DNA from: an uncultured Asticcacaulis sp.
GTDB taxonomy: Bacteria; Pseudomonadota; Alphaproteobacteria; Caulobacterales; Caulobacteraceae
Direction: 5' to 3'
Assembly (NCBI GenBank): GCA_946480125.1
Contig: CAMLIY010000137.1
Span: 1-8,274 of the forward strand
Length of the DNA stretch: 8,274 bases
The notes below the pieces were generated by a model. It was not told where the DNA came from, did no database searches, and was given only the letters and a program-made list of their open reading frames with translations. Shown one piece after another: positions 1-6,098 of this stretch (its first letter is position 1; each line of letters begins with the position of its first letter). The position numbers and the translations under genes are program-made.

Positions 1-92
1 ACCACGGCAATCAGGCTGTACAGGCCGTAATAGACGACATCGAGCGCCGTCTTCAGCAGGCTGGATATGGAGCGTGGCCCCAGGAAACGCAT
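1..92 (-). CDS. N-terminal part of a putative DUF2975-type membrane protein (runs off the left edge)
   Basis: Reading the minus strand from an ATG at 92, the first 30 codons are open to the window edge and begin MRFLGPRSISSLLKTALDVV, followed by a hydrophobic stretch (YYGLYSLIAVV) that looks like the start of a first membrane helix. A GAGG ribosome binding site lies at 104-101, eight bases before the ATG. The short polar leader with a Ser-Ser-Leu-Leu-Lys stretch followed by a hydrophobic helix resembles small DUF2975 membrane proteins, which are common in Caulobacteraceae; this family call is from memory on only 30 residues. A nearby ATG at 97 in another frame stops after 14 codons. The gene is transcribed away from rdgB. 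Function unknown. Confidence 0.55.
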   Translation of the reverse strand, partial: MRFLGPRSISSLLKTALDVVYYGLYSLIAV

Positions 93-195
93 GGCATGAT
101 CCTCAAATTCCCCTTTACCTTCCATAAGTTCAGCACAAAACACAAGTGACCTATTTGTAAGGATGGGTTAGAAGGCACGAAACGAGAGAACATCC
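93..195. promoter_or_regulatory. Divergent intergenic spacer between the minus-strand gene and rdgB
   Basis: This 103-base spacer must hold the start signals for both outward-facing genes. The best plus-strand candidate is weak: TTCAGC at 129-134 and TATTTG at 152-157, separated by 17 bases. A purine-rich GAGAG lies about 10 bases before the rdgB ATG. On the minus strand GAGG at 104-101 serves the membrane protein gene, but no convincing -35/-10 pair stands out. No clear operator or terminator hairpin was seen. Confidence 0.35.
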
Positions 196-804
196 ATGCC
201 CCTGCAACTGATCCCCGGCGCCAAGCTGATCGCCGCCACGCACAATCCCGGCAAGGCGGTCGAGATTTCCGCCATGCTCGATGGCCGCTACGAGGTGATC
301 ACAGCCGGCTCACTCGGCCTGCCCGAACCACCGGAAACCGAGGTCAGCTTTATGGGCAATGCCATCCTGAAGGCGCGCCATGCCGCCATGAGCGCCGGCA
401 TTGTGGCTCTGGCTGATGATTCCGGCCTGAGCATCGAGGCGCTCGACGGCGACCCCGGTATCTATAGCGCCCGCTGGGCCGGCCCCTACAAGGACTTCGA
501 CCGCGCCATGGAGGTGATCGAGCACAAGATGCGCATCGCCTCTGAGGATGGGAAAACCAGTCGCAAGGCGTGGTTCACCTGCGCCCTGGCTGTCGCCTGG
601 CCAGAGGGTCATGCGGCGGTTTTCGAAGGTCGTGTCGATGGCGAGATCGTTTTCCCGAAGCGCGGCGCCAAGGGCTTCGGCTACGATCCGATCTTTCAAC
701 CCAATGGTTATGATGTGACCTTCTCCGAAATGGAACCGGAAGCGAAGGACAGGATCAGCCACCGCCATCTCGCCTTCGAGCAATTGCGGGCGGCGCTGTT
801 TTGA
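196..804 (+). CDS. rdgB: RdgB/HAM1-family XTP/dITP diphosphatase
   Basis: This enzyme hydrolyses non-canonical purine nucleoside triphosphates (ITP, dITP, XTP) to the monophosphate and pyrophosphate, keeping deaminated bases out of DNA and RNA; it is cytosolic and Mg-dependent. The 202 residues match the family's normal length. The N-terminal nucleotide-binding motif ATHNPGK is at 14-20, the acidic DDSGL motif with the expected catalytic Asp at 74-78, GIYSARWAG at 88-96, KGFGYDPIF at 159-167, and the C-terminal SHRHLAFEQL at 188-197. Within the usual F-x-E-N-A motif the Glu is Gly (FMGNA, 52-56), while the preceding metal-side Glu (E47) is kept. The ATG start fits the motif spacing. It is the first gene of the cluster, and its stop overlaps the TTG start of hemW. 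The rph gene that often precedes rdgB is not here. Confidence 0.95.
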   Translation: MPLQLIPGAKLIAATHNPGKAVEISAMLDGRYEVITAGSLGLPEPPETEVSFMGNAILKARHAAMSAGIVALADDSGLSIEALDGDPGIYSARWAGPYKDFDRAMEVIEHKMRIASEDGKTSRKAWFTCALAVAWPEGHAAVFEGRVDGEIVFPKRGAKGFGYDPIFQPNGYDVTFSEMEPEAKDRISHRHLAFEQLRAALF

Positions 805-1988
805 TCGCAAGCAACATCTCCTCACCTGCGTTAGCGGGGGAGGTGTCGCGGCGTCAGTCCGCGACGGAGGGGGCCGCTGCACTATCCCTCTATATCCACT
901 GGCCCTATTGTTCGCGCATCTGCCCCTATTGCGATTTCAACGTCACGCGTGATCGCGGTCAGGCCTCACAGCGCGCCCTGTTCGATGCCATTTTGCGCGA
1001 TATGCGAACGCAAGCGGAAGGTCTCGGCCAACGCCAACTGGCCAGCGTTTTTTTCGGCGGCGGCACGCCGTCTCTTTTGCCACCGGAGTGGGTAGCGGAA
1101 CTGATCGCACAGGCTAAACAACTCTTTCCGTACACGGACGATATTGAAATCACCCTCGAAGCCAACCCGACCGACGCTGAGATTTCGCGCTATGAAGGCT
1201 TCCAGGCCGCCGGTATCAACCGCCTGTCGCTGGGCGTTCAATCGCTCGATGACGCAGCGCTGAAATTCCTTGGCCGCAATCACTCCGCCGCCGAAGCCAT
1301 TCGCGGCATCGAAACGGCGCAAACCGTCTTCGGCCGTGTTTCGCTTGATCTGATCTACGCCCTGCCCGGCCAGACGCTTGACGCCTGGGACGCCGAACTG
1401 CGTACCGCCGCCGCATTGGGTATTGAACATATTTCGCCTTACCAACTGACCATCGAACAGACCACGCCGTTCGGCCGCGCCGTCAAACGCAAACTATGGT
1501 CGCCACCCGGGGAAGAACTGTCCGAAGCCTTCTATTTCCGCACGCTCGATGTGCTGGAATCCCTCGGTTTCGACGCCTACGAGGTCTCCAACCACGCGTG
1601 CGGACCAACTGCCCGTTCGGCGCACAATGTCCTCATTTGGGAAGGCGTCGACTATATGGGCATTGGTCCCGGCGCGCATGGCCGCCTGACCCGCGATGGC
1701 ACCCGCCACGCCACCATCGCCAACCGCGACCTGAAAGCCTATACCGCCGCCGAAAATCCCATCGAGTCCGAAGCCTTAAGCCCTTTGGAAGCCGAAGAAG
1801 AGGCCGTCATGCTGGGCCTGCGCCTGAGCGAAGGGGTCGCGTTCAACCGCCTGCCGACCCTGCCGATTATTGAAAAAGCCGCGCCGCTGATCGAACAGGG
1901 CTTTATGGAGCTGACACCGGATCGCCTGCGCGCCATGCCGAAAGGCCGGGTTGTACTAGACCGGCTGTTGTTTGAACTGCTAGGCTGA
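801..1988 (+). CDS. hemW: Radical SAM heme chaperone HemW (often annotated as oxygen-independent coproporphyrinogen oxidase-like)
   Basis: HemW binds heme and a 4Fe-4S cluster and delivers heme to respiratory enzymes. The radical SAM motif CSRICPYCDFN gives C37, C41 and C44 followed by F46; true HemN enzymes have a further Cys there, so this is HemW and not a coproporphyrinogen dehydrogenase. Other marks are FFGGGTPSLL after the cluster site, TLEANP, GVQSLDDAALKFLGRNH, DLIYALPGQT, FDAYEVSNHA and GIGPGAHGR. The C-terminal HemN-type domain is complete. The start is unusual: the family core begins near residue 29 (LSLYIHWPY), no ATG lies before it, and the only in-frame candidates are TTG 801 (overlapping the rdgB stop as TTGA) and GTG 843. 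Residues about 7-25 are encoded by a palindromic repeat. TTG 801 is preferred because of translational coupling to rdgB; GTG 843 has a GGGGGAG directly abutting it, too close for a normal binding site. Confidence 0.93.
   Translation: MIASNISSPALAGEVSRRQSATEGAAALSLYIHWPYCSRICPYCDFNVTRDRGQASQRALFDAILRDMRTQAEGLGQRQLASVFFGGGTPSLLPPEWVAELIAQAKQLFPYTDDIEITLEANPTDAEISRYEGFQAAGINRLSLGVQSLDDAALKFLGRNHSAAEAIRGIETAQTVFGRVSLDLIYALPGQTLDAWDAELRTAAALGIEHISPYQLTIEQTTPFGRAVKRKLWSPPGEELSEAFYFRTLDVLESLGFDAYEVSNHACGPTARSAHNVLIWEGVDYMGIGPGAHGRLTRDGTRHATIANRDLKAYTAAENPIESEALSPLEAEEEAVMLGLRLSEGVAFNRLPTLPIIEKAAPLIEQGFMELTPDRLRAMPKGRVVLDRLLFELLG
819..872. repeat. Double-hairpin palindromic repeat element inside the 5' end of hemW
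   Basis: Two adjacent inverted repeats are visible. The first pairs 820-829 with 834-843 (CCTCACCTGC and GCGGGGGAGG) around a GTTA loop, with one mismatch and one G-T pair. The second pairs 845-851 with 859-865 (GTCGCGG and CCGCGAC) perfectly around a 7-base loop. The composition and the encoded peptide SSPALAGEVSRR resemble a short dispersed palindromic repeat that I recall as common between and within genes of alphaproteobacteria; that identity is from memory. It is open in the hemW frame, so it either extends the HemW N-terminus or forms a structured leader. No second copy was seen in the window. Confidence 0.7.
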
Positions 1989-1992
1989 CCTT

Positions 1993-2859
1993 ATGGAATC
2001 TCTCTTCGCTCCTCCGCCGCGCGCCGTGTCTCCCGGCCTCTATATCGTCGCCACGCCGATCGGCAATCTGCGCGATATCACGCTGCGCGCGCTCGATATC
2101 CTGCGCGCCGCCGATGTGGTGCTGGCCGAAGATACGCGCGTCGCCGGCAAACTGCTGGCGGCCTACGACCTCAAGAAGAAGCTGCTGCGTTATGACGACC
2201 ACGCCGGCGACAAGATCCTGCCGGAAATCCTGCAACGCCTCGCTGACGGCCAGATCATCGCCCAGGTCTCAGACGCCGGCACGCCGCTGATCAATGATCC
2301 CGGCTTTCGGCTGGTCAGCGAAGCGCAGAAAGCCGGCGCCAAGGTCCATCCCATTCCGGGCGCCTCAGCGGTGCTGGCGGCGCTCTGCCTGTCCGGCCTG
2401 CCGACTGATCGTTTTCTTTTCGCCGGGTTCCTGCCCAATAAATCGGCGGCCCGGAAGACCTTTCTCAGCGAATTCACTGCCCAACCGGCCACGCTCGTCA
2501 TGTTCGAGACCGGCCCGCGCCTCCATGACTCCCTCACCGATATCCTGAGCGTGCTGGGCGACCGTGAAGCCTGCGTCTGCCGCGAACTGACCAAGCTGTA
2601 TGAAACCGCCCATCGCGGCAGGCTCTCTGAATTGGTCGCAGATCCCACGCTTCAGGAACCTAAGGGTGAGATCGTGCTGGTCATCGCCCCGCCGGCAGAG
2701 GTCGCGCCTTCAACTGACAATCTCGAAGAAGCGCTGAAGCTCGCACTGGAGCAATATGCCCCGGCCGATGCCGCCCGTCAGCTTTCGGCCATTTTCGGTT
2801 TGCCGCGCAAAATGATCTATCAAAAGGCGCTGGAAATGCAGGGGAAGATGCGTGGCTGA
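1993..2859 (+). CDS. rsmI: 16S rRNA (cytidine(1402)-2'-O)-methyltransferase RsmI
   Basis: RsmI methylates the 2'-OH of C1402 in the decoding centre of 16S rRNA using S-adenosylmethionine. The 288-residue length is normal. The tetrapyrrole-methylase fold is marked by LYIVATPIGNLRDIT (17-30), LAEDTRV (44-50), SDAGTPLINDPG (93-104, the SAM-binding loop region), PIPGASAV (120-127), FLFAGFLP (141-148), FETGPRL (171-177), CRELTKLYE (196-204) and KGEIVLVI (224-231). The last 45 residues form the helical C-terminal domain with the expected LPRKMIYQKALEM near the end. The ATG lies 4 bases after the hemW stop with only a weak upstream AGG, suggesting translational coupling. The 3' end overlaps yraN by 8 bases. 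Confidence 0.96.
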   Translation: MESLFAPPPRAVSPGLYIVATPIGNLRDITLRALDILRAADVVLAEDTRVAGKLLAAYDLKKKLLRYDDHAGDKILPEILQRLADGQIIAQVSDAGTPLINDPGFRLVSEAQKAGAKVHPIPGASAVLAALCLSGLPTDRFLFAGFLPNKSAARKTFLSEFTAQPATLVMFETGPRLHDSLTDILSVLGDREACVCRELTKLYETAHRGRLSELVADPTLQEPKGEIVLVIAPPAEVAPSTDNLEEALKLALEQYAPADAARQLSAIFGLPRKMIYQKALEMQGKMRG

Positions 2860-3232
2860 TCGCGCGTCACGGGGGGCAAAGGCGCATAAACGCGGCCATC
2901 TGGCTGAATATATCGCGCTCGTCCACCTGATGCTGAAAGGCTACCGCATCCTCGGTTTTCGCCTGAAAATGCCGCAGGGTGAAATCGATATCCTGGCGCA
3001 GAAAGGCACGCGGTTGGCCATGGTCGAGGTCAAGCAGCGCCGCTCCCATGAAGAAGCCATTGAGACCGTTTCCTCATTCCAGCAGGAACGGCTGTGGCAG
3101 GCCGGACTGGCGCTCCAGGAAAAGAAACCCCGCCTGCGCAAACTCGATCTCGTCATCGATCTCTACACGATCGCACCGGGTCAATGGCCACGCCACCAGA
3201 TCAACGCTTTTGAGAAAATCGAGCGCTTCTGA
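2852..3232 (+). CDS. yraN: YraN family (UPF0102) endonuclease-fold protein
   Basis: This 126-residue protein belongs to the YraN/UPF0102 family, a restriction-endonuclease-like fold of uncertain role that is very often encoded next to rsmI. The PD-(D/E)xK-type core is visible: GEIDIL at 43-48, then MVEVKQR at 57-63, with D46, E59 and K61 as the probable metal and catalytic residues. KLDLVIDLY (97-105) is the usual following strand. The length is typical. The start is GTG 2852, inside the rsmI coding end, with a GGGGAAG at 2841-2847 as ribosome binding site; no upstream ATG is in frame. Whether it cleaves DNA in the cell is not shown by the sequence. Confidence 0.92.
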   Translation: MADRASRGAKAHKRGHLAEYIALVHLMLKGYRILGFRLKMPQGEIDILAQKGTRLAMVEVKQRRSHEEAIETVSSFQQERLWQAGLALQEKKPRLRKLDLVIDLYTIAPGQWPRHQINAFEKIERF

Positions 3233-3234
3233 AC

Positions 3235-3263
3235 TTGCCATCCACGCGTTCGCGTCTCATATG
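3235..3263 (+). promoter_or_regulatory. Possible weak promoter for gshB
   Basis: In the 55-base gap between yraN and gshB, TTGCCA at 3235-3240 is followed after 17 bases by CATATG at 3258-3263. The -35 match is good and the -10 match is poor. A small palindrome, ACGCG-TT-CGCGT at 3244-3255, sits in the spacer. gshB could equally be transcribed by read-through from the rdgB cluster. Confidence 0.25.
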
Positions 3264-3287
3264 ACGGACAGCATAAAGGAACACCCC

Positions 3288-4241
3288 ATGAGCCTGCGCG
3301 TCGCCGTCCAGATGGACCCCATCGAAAACATCAATATCGGTGGCGACACCACCTTCCTGCTGATGATGGCGGCCCAGCGACGGGGGCACACCCTCTGGGT
3401 CTACCAACCCGAACATCTGAGCTACGAAGACGGCAAGCCCTTCGCCCGCGCCCGCAAGGTCACTTTGCGCGACGTGAAGGGTGATCACGTTACGGTTGGC
3501 GATTATGAAAAACTTGACCTCGCCGATGATCTCGACGTCATCCTTATGCGTCAGGATCCGCCTTTCGATATCGCCTATATCACTGCCACCTATCTGCTCG
3601 AAACCGTTCATCCGAAAACCCTGGTGGTCAATAACCCGACCAGCGTGCGTGATGCGCCGGAAAAGCTGCTGGCGACGCGTTTTCCCGGCCTGCAACCCCC
3701 GACCCTTATCTCCTCCGATCCGGTAGCGCTAAATGATTTTTTCGTCCGCCACGGTGACTGCATCCTCAAGCCGCTGCACGGCGCCGCCGGCAACGGCATT
3801 ATCAAGCTGAAAGCCGGTGATCGCAATCTCGATGCCCTGATTGAAATCTTCGGCGGCATAAGTCGCGAACCGCTGGTCCTGCAAAAGTTCATCCCCGCCG
3901 TCAGCGCCGGCGATAAGCGCATTATCCTGATCGACGGTGAGATCATAGGCGGCATCAATCGCGTGCCAGAAGACGGCGCCGTCCGCTCCAACCTGCGCGT
4001 CGGCGGCACGGCCGAACCGCTGGTGCTAACAAAGCGAGATCGGGAAATCTGCGAGATCCTCAAGCCCGTGCTCAAGGAAAAAGGTCTTATGTTTGTGGGC
4101 ATTGATGTGATTGGCGATTACCTGACCGAAATCAATGTTACCTCGCCCACCGGCGCCGTGCAGTTAAAGGCTTTTGAAGGCGTTGATGCCGGCGAAATTT
4201 TGTGGGATCGCATAGATGAGGCGCTTGAGCAAAACGTCTGA
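3288..4241 (+). CDS. gshB: Glutathione synthetase
   Basis: GshB joins glycine to gamma-glutamylcysteine with ATP, the last step of glutathione synthesis, in the cytosol. From ATG 3288 the protein has 317 residues, close to the 316 of E. coli GshB. The N-terminal substrate domain shows [17 protein letters not shown] (7-23), [11 protein letters not shown] (87-97) and [13 protein letters not shown] (115-127). The ATP-grasp part shows [13 protein letters not shown] (159-171), VLQKFIP (197-203), [15 protein letters not shown] (208-222), [17 protein letters not shown] (224-240) and [20 protein letters not shown] (270-289), with D273, E281 and N283 as likely metal ligands. AAAGGA at 3275-3280, seven bases upstream, decides the start; the same frame is open upstream through yraN and contains ATG 3261, which would add nine residues and lacks this spacing. 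Confidence 0.96.
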   Translation: MSLRVAVQMDPIENINIGGDTTFLLMMAAQRRGHTLWVYQPEHLSYEDGKPFARARKVTLRDVKGDHVTVGDYEKLDLADDLDVILMRQDPPFDIAYITATYLLETVHPKTLVVNNPTSVRDAPEKLLATRFPGLQPPTLISSDPVALNDFFVRHGDCILKPLHGAAGNGIIKLKAGDRNLDALIEIFGGISREPLVLQKFIPAVSAGDKRIILIDGEIIGGINRVPEDGAVRSNLRVGGTAEPLVLTKRDREICEILKPVLKEKGLMFVGIDVIGDYLTEINVTSPTGAVQLKAFEGVDAGEILWDRIDEALEQNV

Positions 4242-4255
4242 CCATCGCGCCTCAT
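4216..4255 (+). terminator. Inverted repeat spanning the gshB stop, possible terminator
   Basis: ATGAGGCGC at 4216-4224 and GCGCCTCAT at 4247-4255 are perfect complements (9 bp) with a 22-base loop that contains the gshB stop codon. A short TTTT follows at 4266-4269, about 10 bases after the stem. The long loop and the distant T run make this a weak intrinsic terminator at best; it may instead protect the 3' end of the mRNA. Confidence 0.3.
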
Positions 4256-4260
4256 GCCCC

Positions 4261-4305
4261 GGCGGTTTTACGTCGAAATAGTAAAATGACCATCGCGATT
4301 CCGCC
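4261..4305 (+). other. Nested inverted repeats behind gshB
   Basis: TTTTAC at 4266-4271 and GTAAAA at 4281-4286 form a 6-bp hairpin around a 9-base loop. The flanking GGCGG at 4261-4265 can also pair with CCGCC at 4301-4305 across an unpaired stretch, giving a longer, interrupted stem. This lies between gshB and the comM promoter. It could be part of a transcription end structure or an operator; nothing in the sequence decides between them. Confidence 0.3.
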
Positions 4306-4353
4306 TCCTTAAAGACAGGGGTAGAAAAATGCGCTTTTGTTCCATTTTTGTTC

Positions 4354-4382
4354 TTGATTTGTATTTTTCACCGCGCTAATCT
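4354..4382 (+). promoter_or_regulatory. Sigma-70-like promoter for comM
   Basis: TTGATT at 4354-4359 and TAATCT at 4377-4382 are separated by exactly 17 bases. The GCTA just at the -10 also fits the start of the Caulobacter housekeeping -10 consensus as I recall it. The region just upstream and in the spacer is T-rich (tracts at 4335-4338, 4345-4349 and 4364-4368). A second -10-like GATAAT at 4386-4391 has no matching -35. The leader to comM would be about 65 bases. Confidence 0.55.
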
Positions 4383-4392
4383 GTGGATAATT

Positions 4393-4424
4393 CCAGTATA
4401 GGCGTACCAGTATCATAACCAGTA
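4393..4424 (+). repeat. Three short direct repeats CCAGTA in the comM leader
   Basis: CCAGTA occurs at 4393-4398, 4407-4412 and 4419-4424, with start-to-start distances of 14 and 12 bases. The first two extend to CCAGTAT. They lie between the predicted -10 and the comM ribosome binding region, so they could be binding sites for a regulator or simply chance in a short leader. Confidence 0.4.
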
Positions 4425-4454
4425 CAGCCGAAAAATACTAACGGGGGCAAGGAC

Positions 4455-6014
4455 ATGCCGGCGCGGATCACCACCATTGCGTTTGAAGGCGCCGAGGCGC
4501 GCCGGGTCGAAGCCGAGGTTGTCCTGACCAACGGGCATATCGCCTTTCAGGTGGTCGGCCTGGGCGACAAGGCTGTGGCCGAAAGCCGCGAACGGGTACG
4601 CGGCGCCTTTGCCGGCATGGGCCTGAGCCTGCCGGGCAAACGGATCGTTGCTGCCCTTTCTCCGGCTGATCTGCCCAAGGAAGGCTCGCACTTTGACCTG
4701 CCGATCGCACTCGCGCTGATGACGGTCATGGGCATAATCCCCGAAGACGCCCTGAGCAACTATGTCTGTGTCGGCGAACTGATGCTTGATGGCCGCATCG
4801 CCGCCATCAGTGGAGCCCTGCCGGCCGCCATCGCCGCTTCGGAGTTCGGCATGGGGCTGATCTGCCCAGCGGATAATGGCGCCGAAGCCGCCTGGGCCGG
4901 GGATGTCAATATTCTGGCGCCCGCCTCGCTGATCGCCCTGATCAATCATTTCAAGGGCCATGCCGTGCTTAATCCGCCGGTGGCCGGCGAAGTGAAAGCC
5001 TCCGCCAAACCACTCGATCTCAACGAGGTAAAGGGGCAGGAGGTGCCGAAACGTGCCCTGGAAATCGCTGCGGCGGGCGGGCATAACCTGCTGTTTGTCG
5101 GGCCGCCAGGATCGGGTAAATCGATGCTGGCTCAGAGGCTGCCGGGCATCCTGCCGCCGCTGACCTCACGCGAACTGCTGGAAACCTCGCAGGTGTGGTC
5201 AATGGCCGGCCTGATCGCCAAAGGCGAACTCACCCGCGAACGGCCTTTCCGCAGCCCCCACCATTCGGCCTCGATGGCGGCCCTGACCGGCGGCGGGATG
5301 CGCGCCAAACCGGGCGAGGTATCGCTGGCACATAATGGCGTGCTGTTCCTCGATGAACTGCCGGAGTTTTCACCACAAGCCCTGGATTCACTTCGGCAAC
5401 CCCTTGAAACCAACGAAATTATCGTGGCGCGGGCCAATCACCACGTCAAATATCCGGCGCGGGTGCAGCTTGTGGCGGCGATGAATCCCTGCCGCTGCGG
5501 CTATGGCGGTGTTGGTAAGGGCGCCTGTGGCAAGGCGCCGCGCTGTATCAAGGATTATCAGAGCCGGGTTTCTGGGCCTTTGATGGATCGCATCGATTTG
5601 CAAATCGATGTGCCGCCGGTCACGGCCATGGATATGAGCCTGCCGGCGCCCGCCGAAGGCTCAAAAGAGGTGGCGGCGCGGGTTCTGGCGGCGCGGGATA
5701 TTCAGCTTGATCGCGCCAGACGGCTTGATTTGGCCACGGATAATGGCCTCAATGCCACAGCCTACGGCACTGGCCTGGAGCAGATCTGTGCGCTAGATGA
5801 CAGTGCCAAAGCCTTGCTGACCCAAGCGGCGCAGCAGGCAGGTCTAAGCGCCCGCGGCTGGACACGCACCCTGCGCCTGGCCCGCACCATAGCCGATCTT
5901 GAGCAGTCGGGCCCCGTTTTGCGTCGCCATATCGCCGAAGCGCTGATTTACCGCCGAACCCGTGCCACAGACGAACAGGTTGAGGCCAGAATGCAAAGCC
6001 GCGTGGTAATTTAA
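4455..6014 (+). CDS. comM: ComM/YifB family Mg-chelatase-like AAA+ ATPase
   Basis: ComM is a hexameric helicase that promotes branch migration while transformed single-stranded DNA is integrated into the chromosome; many non-competent bacteria also carry it. The 519 residues match the family. An N-terminal Lon-protease-like (ChlI) domain covers about 1-170, with FQVVGLGDKAVAESRERVR at 31-49 and LPKEGSHFDLPIALALM at 73-89. The AAA+ domain has Walker A GPPGSGKS at 216-223, FRSPHHSAS at 265-273, Walker B GVLFLDELPEF at 295-305, sensor region AAMNPCRCGYGG at 341-352 and SGPLMDRIDL at 373-382. Cysteines at 346, 348, 358 and 364 form the family's putative zinc site. The C-terminal Mg_chelatase_C helical domain ends near ALIYRR. 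The ATG follows a GGGGGCAAGGAC stretch. It has its own promoter and stands apart from the gshB cluster. Confidence 0.95.
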   Translation: MPARITTIAFEGAEARRVEAEVVLTNGHIAFQVVGLGDKAVAESRERVRGAFAGMGLSLPGKRIVAALSPADLPKEGSHFDLPIALALMTVMGIIPEDALSNYVCVGELMLDGRIAAISGALPAAIAASEFGMGLICPADNGAEAAWAGDVNILAPASLIALINHFKGHAVLNPPVAGEVKASAKPLDLNEVKGQEVPKRALEIAAAGGHNLLFVGPPGSGKSMLAQRLPGILPPLTSRELLETSQVWSMAGLIAKGELTRERPFRSPHHSASMAALTGGGMRAKPGEVSLAHNGVLFLDELPEFSPQALDSLRQPLETNEIIVARANHHVKYPARVQLVAAMNPCRCGYGGVGKGACGKAPRCIKDYQSRVSGPLMDRIDLQIDVPPVTAMDMSLPAPAEGSKEVAARVLAARDIQLDRARRLDLATDNGLNATAYGTGLEQICALDDSAKALLTQAAQQAGLSARGWTRTLRLARTIADLEQSGPVLRRHIAEALIYRRTRATDEQVEARMQSRVVI

Positions 6015-6036
6015 TACTCCACCCTCCGAACATTGG

Positions 6037-6064
6037 AGCTAACTTAACCTTTTTAAGTTAGGCT
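6037..6064 (+). promoter_or_regulatory. AT-rich hairpin/dyad between comM and the ShkA-like kinase gene
   Basis: CTAACTTAA at 6039-6047 and TTAAGTTAG at 6053-6061 form a perfect 9-bp inverted repeat with a 5-base loop; allowing one bulged G it extends to AGC/GCT at the base. It lies 24 bases after the comM stop. No T run follows, so it is not a standard terminator. It contains TTAACC (6044-6049), the half-site sequence recognised by CtrA in Caulobacterales, but the two TTAA blocks are 5 rather than 7 bases apart. A weak TATTTA lies at 6066-6071. Confidence 0.5.
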
Positions 6065-6098
6065 GTATTTATCAGCACAGTCAGGTGGAAGAATCCCC

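Noticed and set aside
310..882. A 190-codon minus-strand open frame across rdgB and the start of hemW
   Set aside because: It lies antisense to rdgB, whose motifs are complete, has low-complexity composition and shows no recognisable family or supporting ribosome binding site.
801..1988. HemN (oxygen-independent coproporphyrinogen III oxidase) as the product of this gene
   Set aside because: The residue two after the third cluster Cys is Phe rather than the additional Cys of HemN, and the sequence follows the HemW pattern.
2979..3287. N-terminal extension of the gshB frame back through yraN
   Set aside because: The extra 103 residues are yraN read in another frame, are Arg/Ser-rich and have no GshB similarity; ATG 3288 has a well-spaced AAAGGA.
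3608..4102. A 164-codon minus-strand frame inside gshB, and similar long antisense frames in comM and the kinase gene
   Set aside because: These are shadows of GC-rich codon bias opposite well-supported genes.
4286..4312. Eight-codon open frame ending in three prolines (MTIAIPPP) before the comM promoter
   Set aside because: A poly-proline leader peptide would be attractive, but there is no ribosome binding site and it lies upstream of the best promoter, so it is probably chance.
4329..4379. Small open frame of 16 codons (MRFCSIFVLDLYFSPR) with an upstream AGGGG
   Set aside because: It overlaps the predicted comM -35/-10 region, so it would have to come from read-through transcripts; nothing else supports it as a gene.
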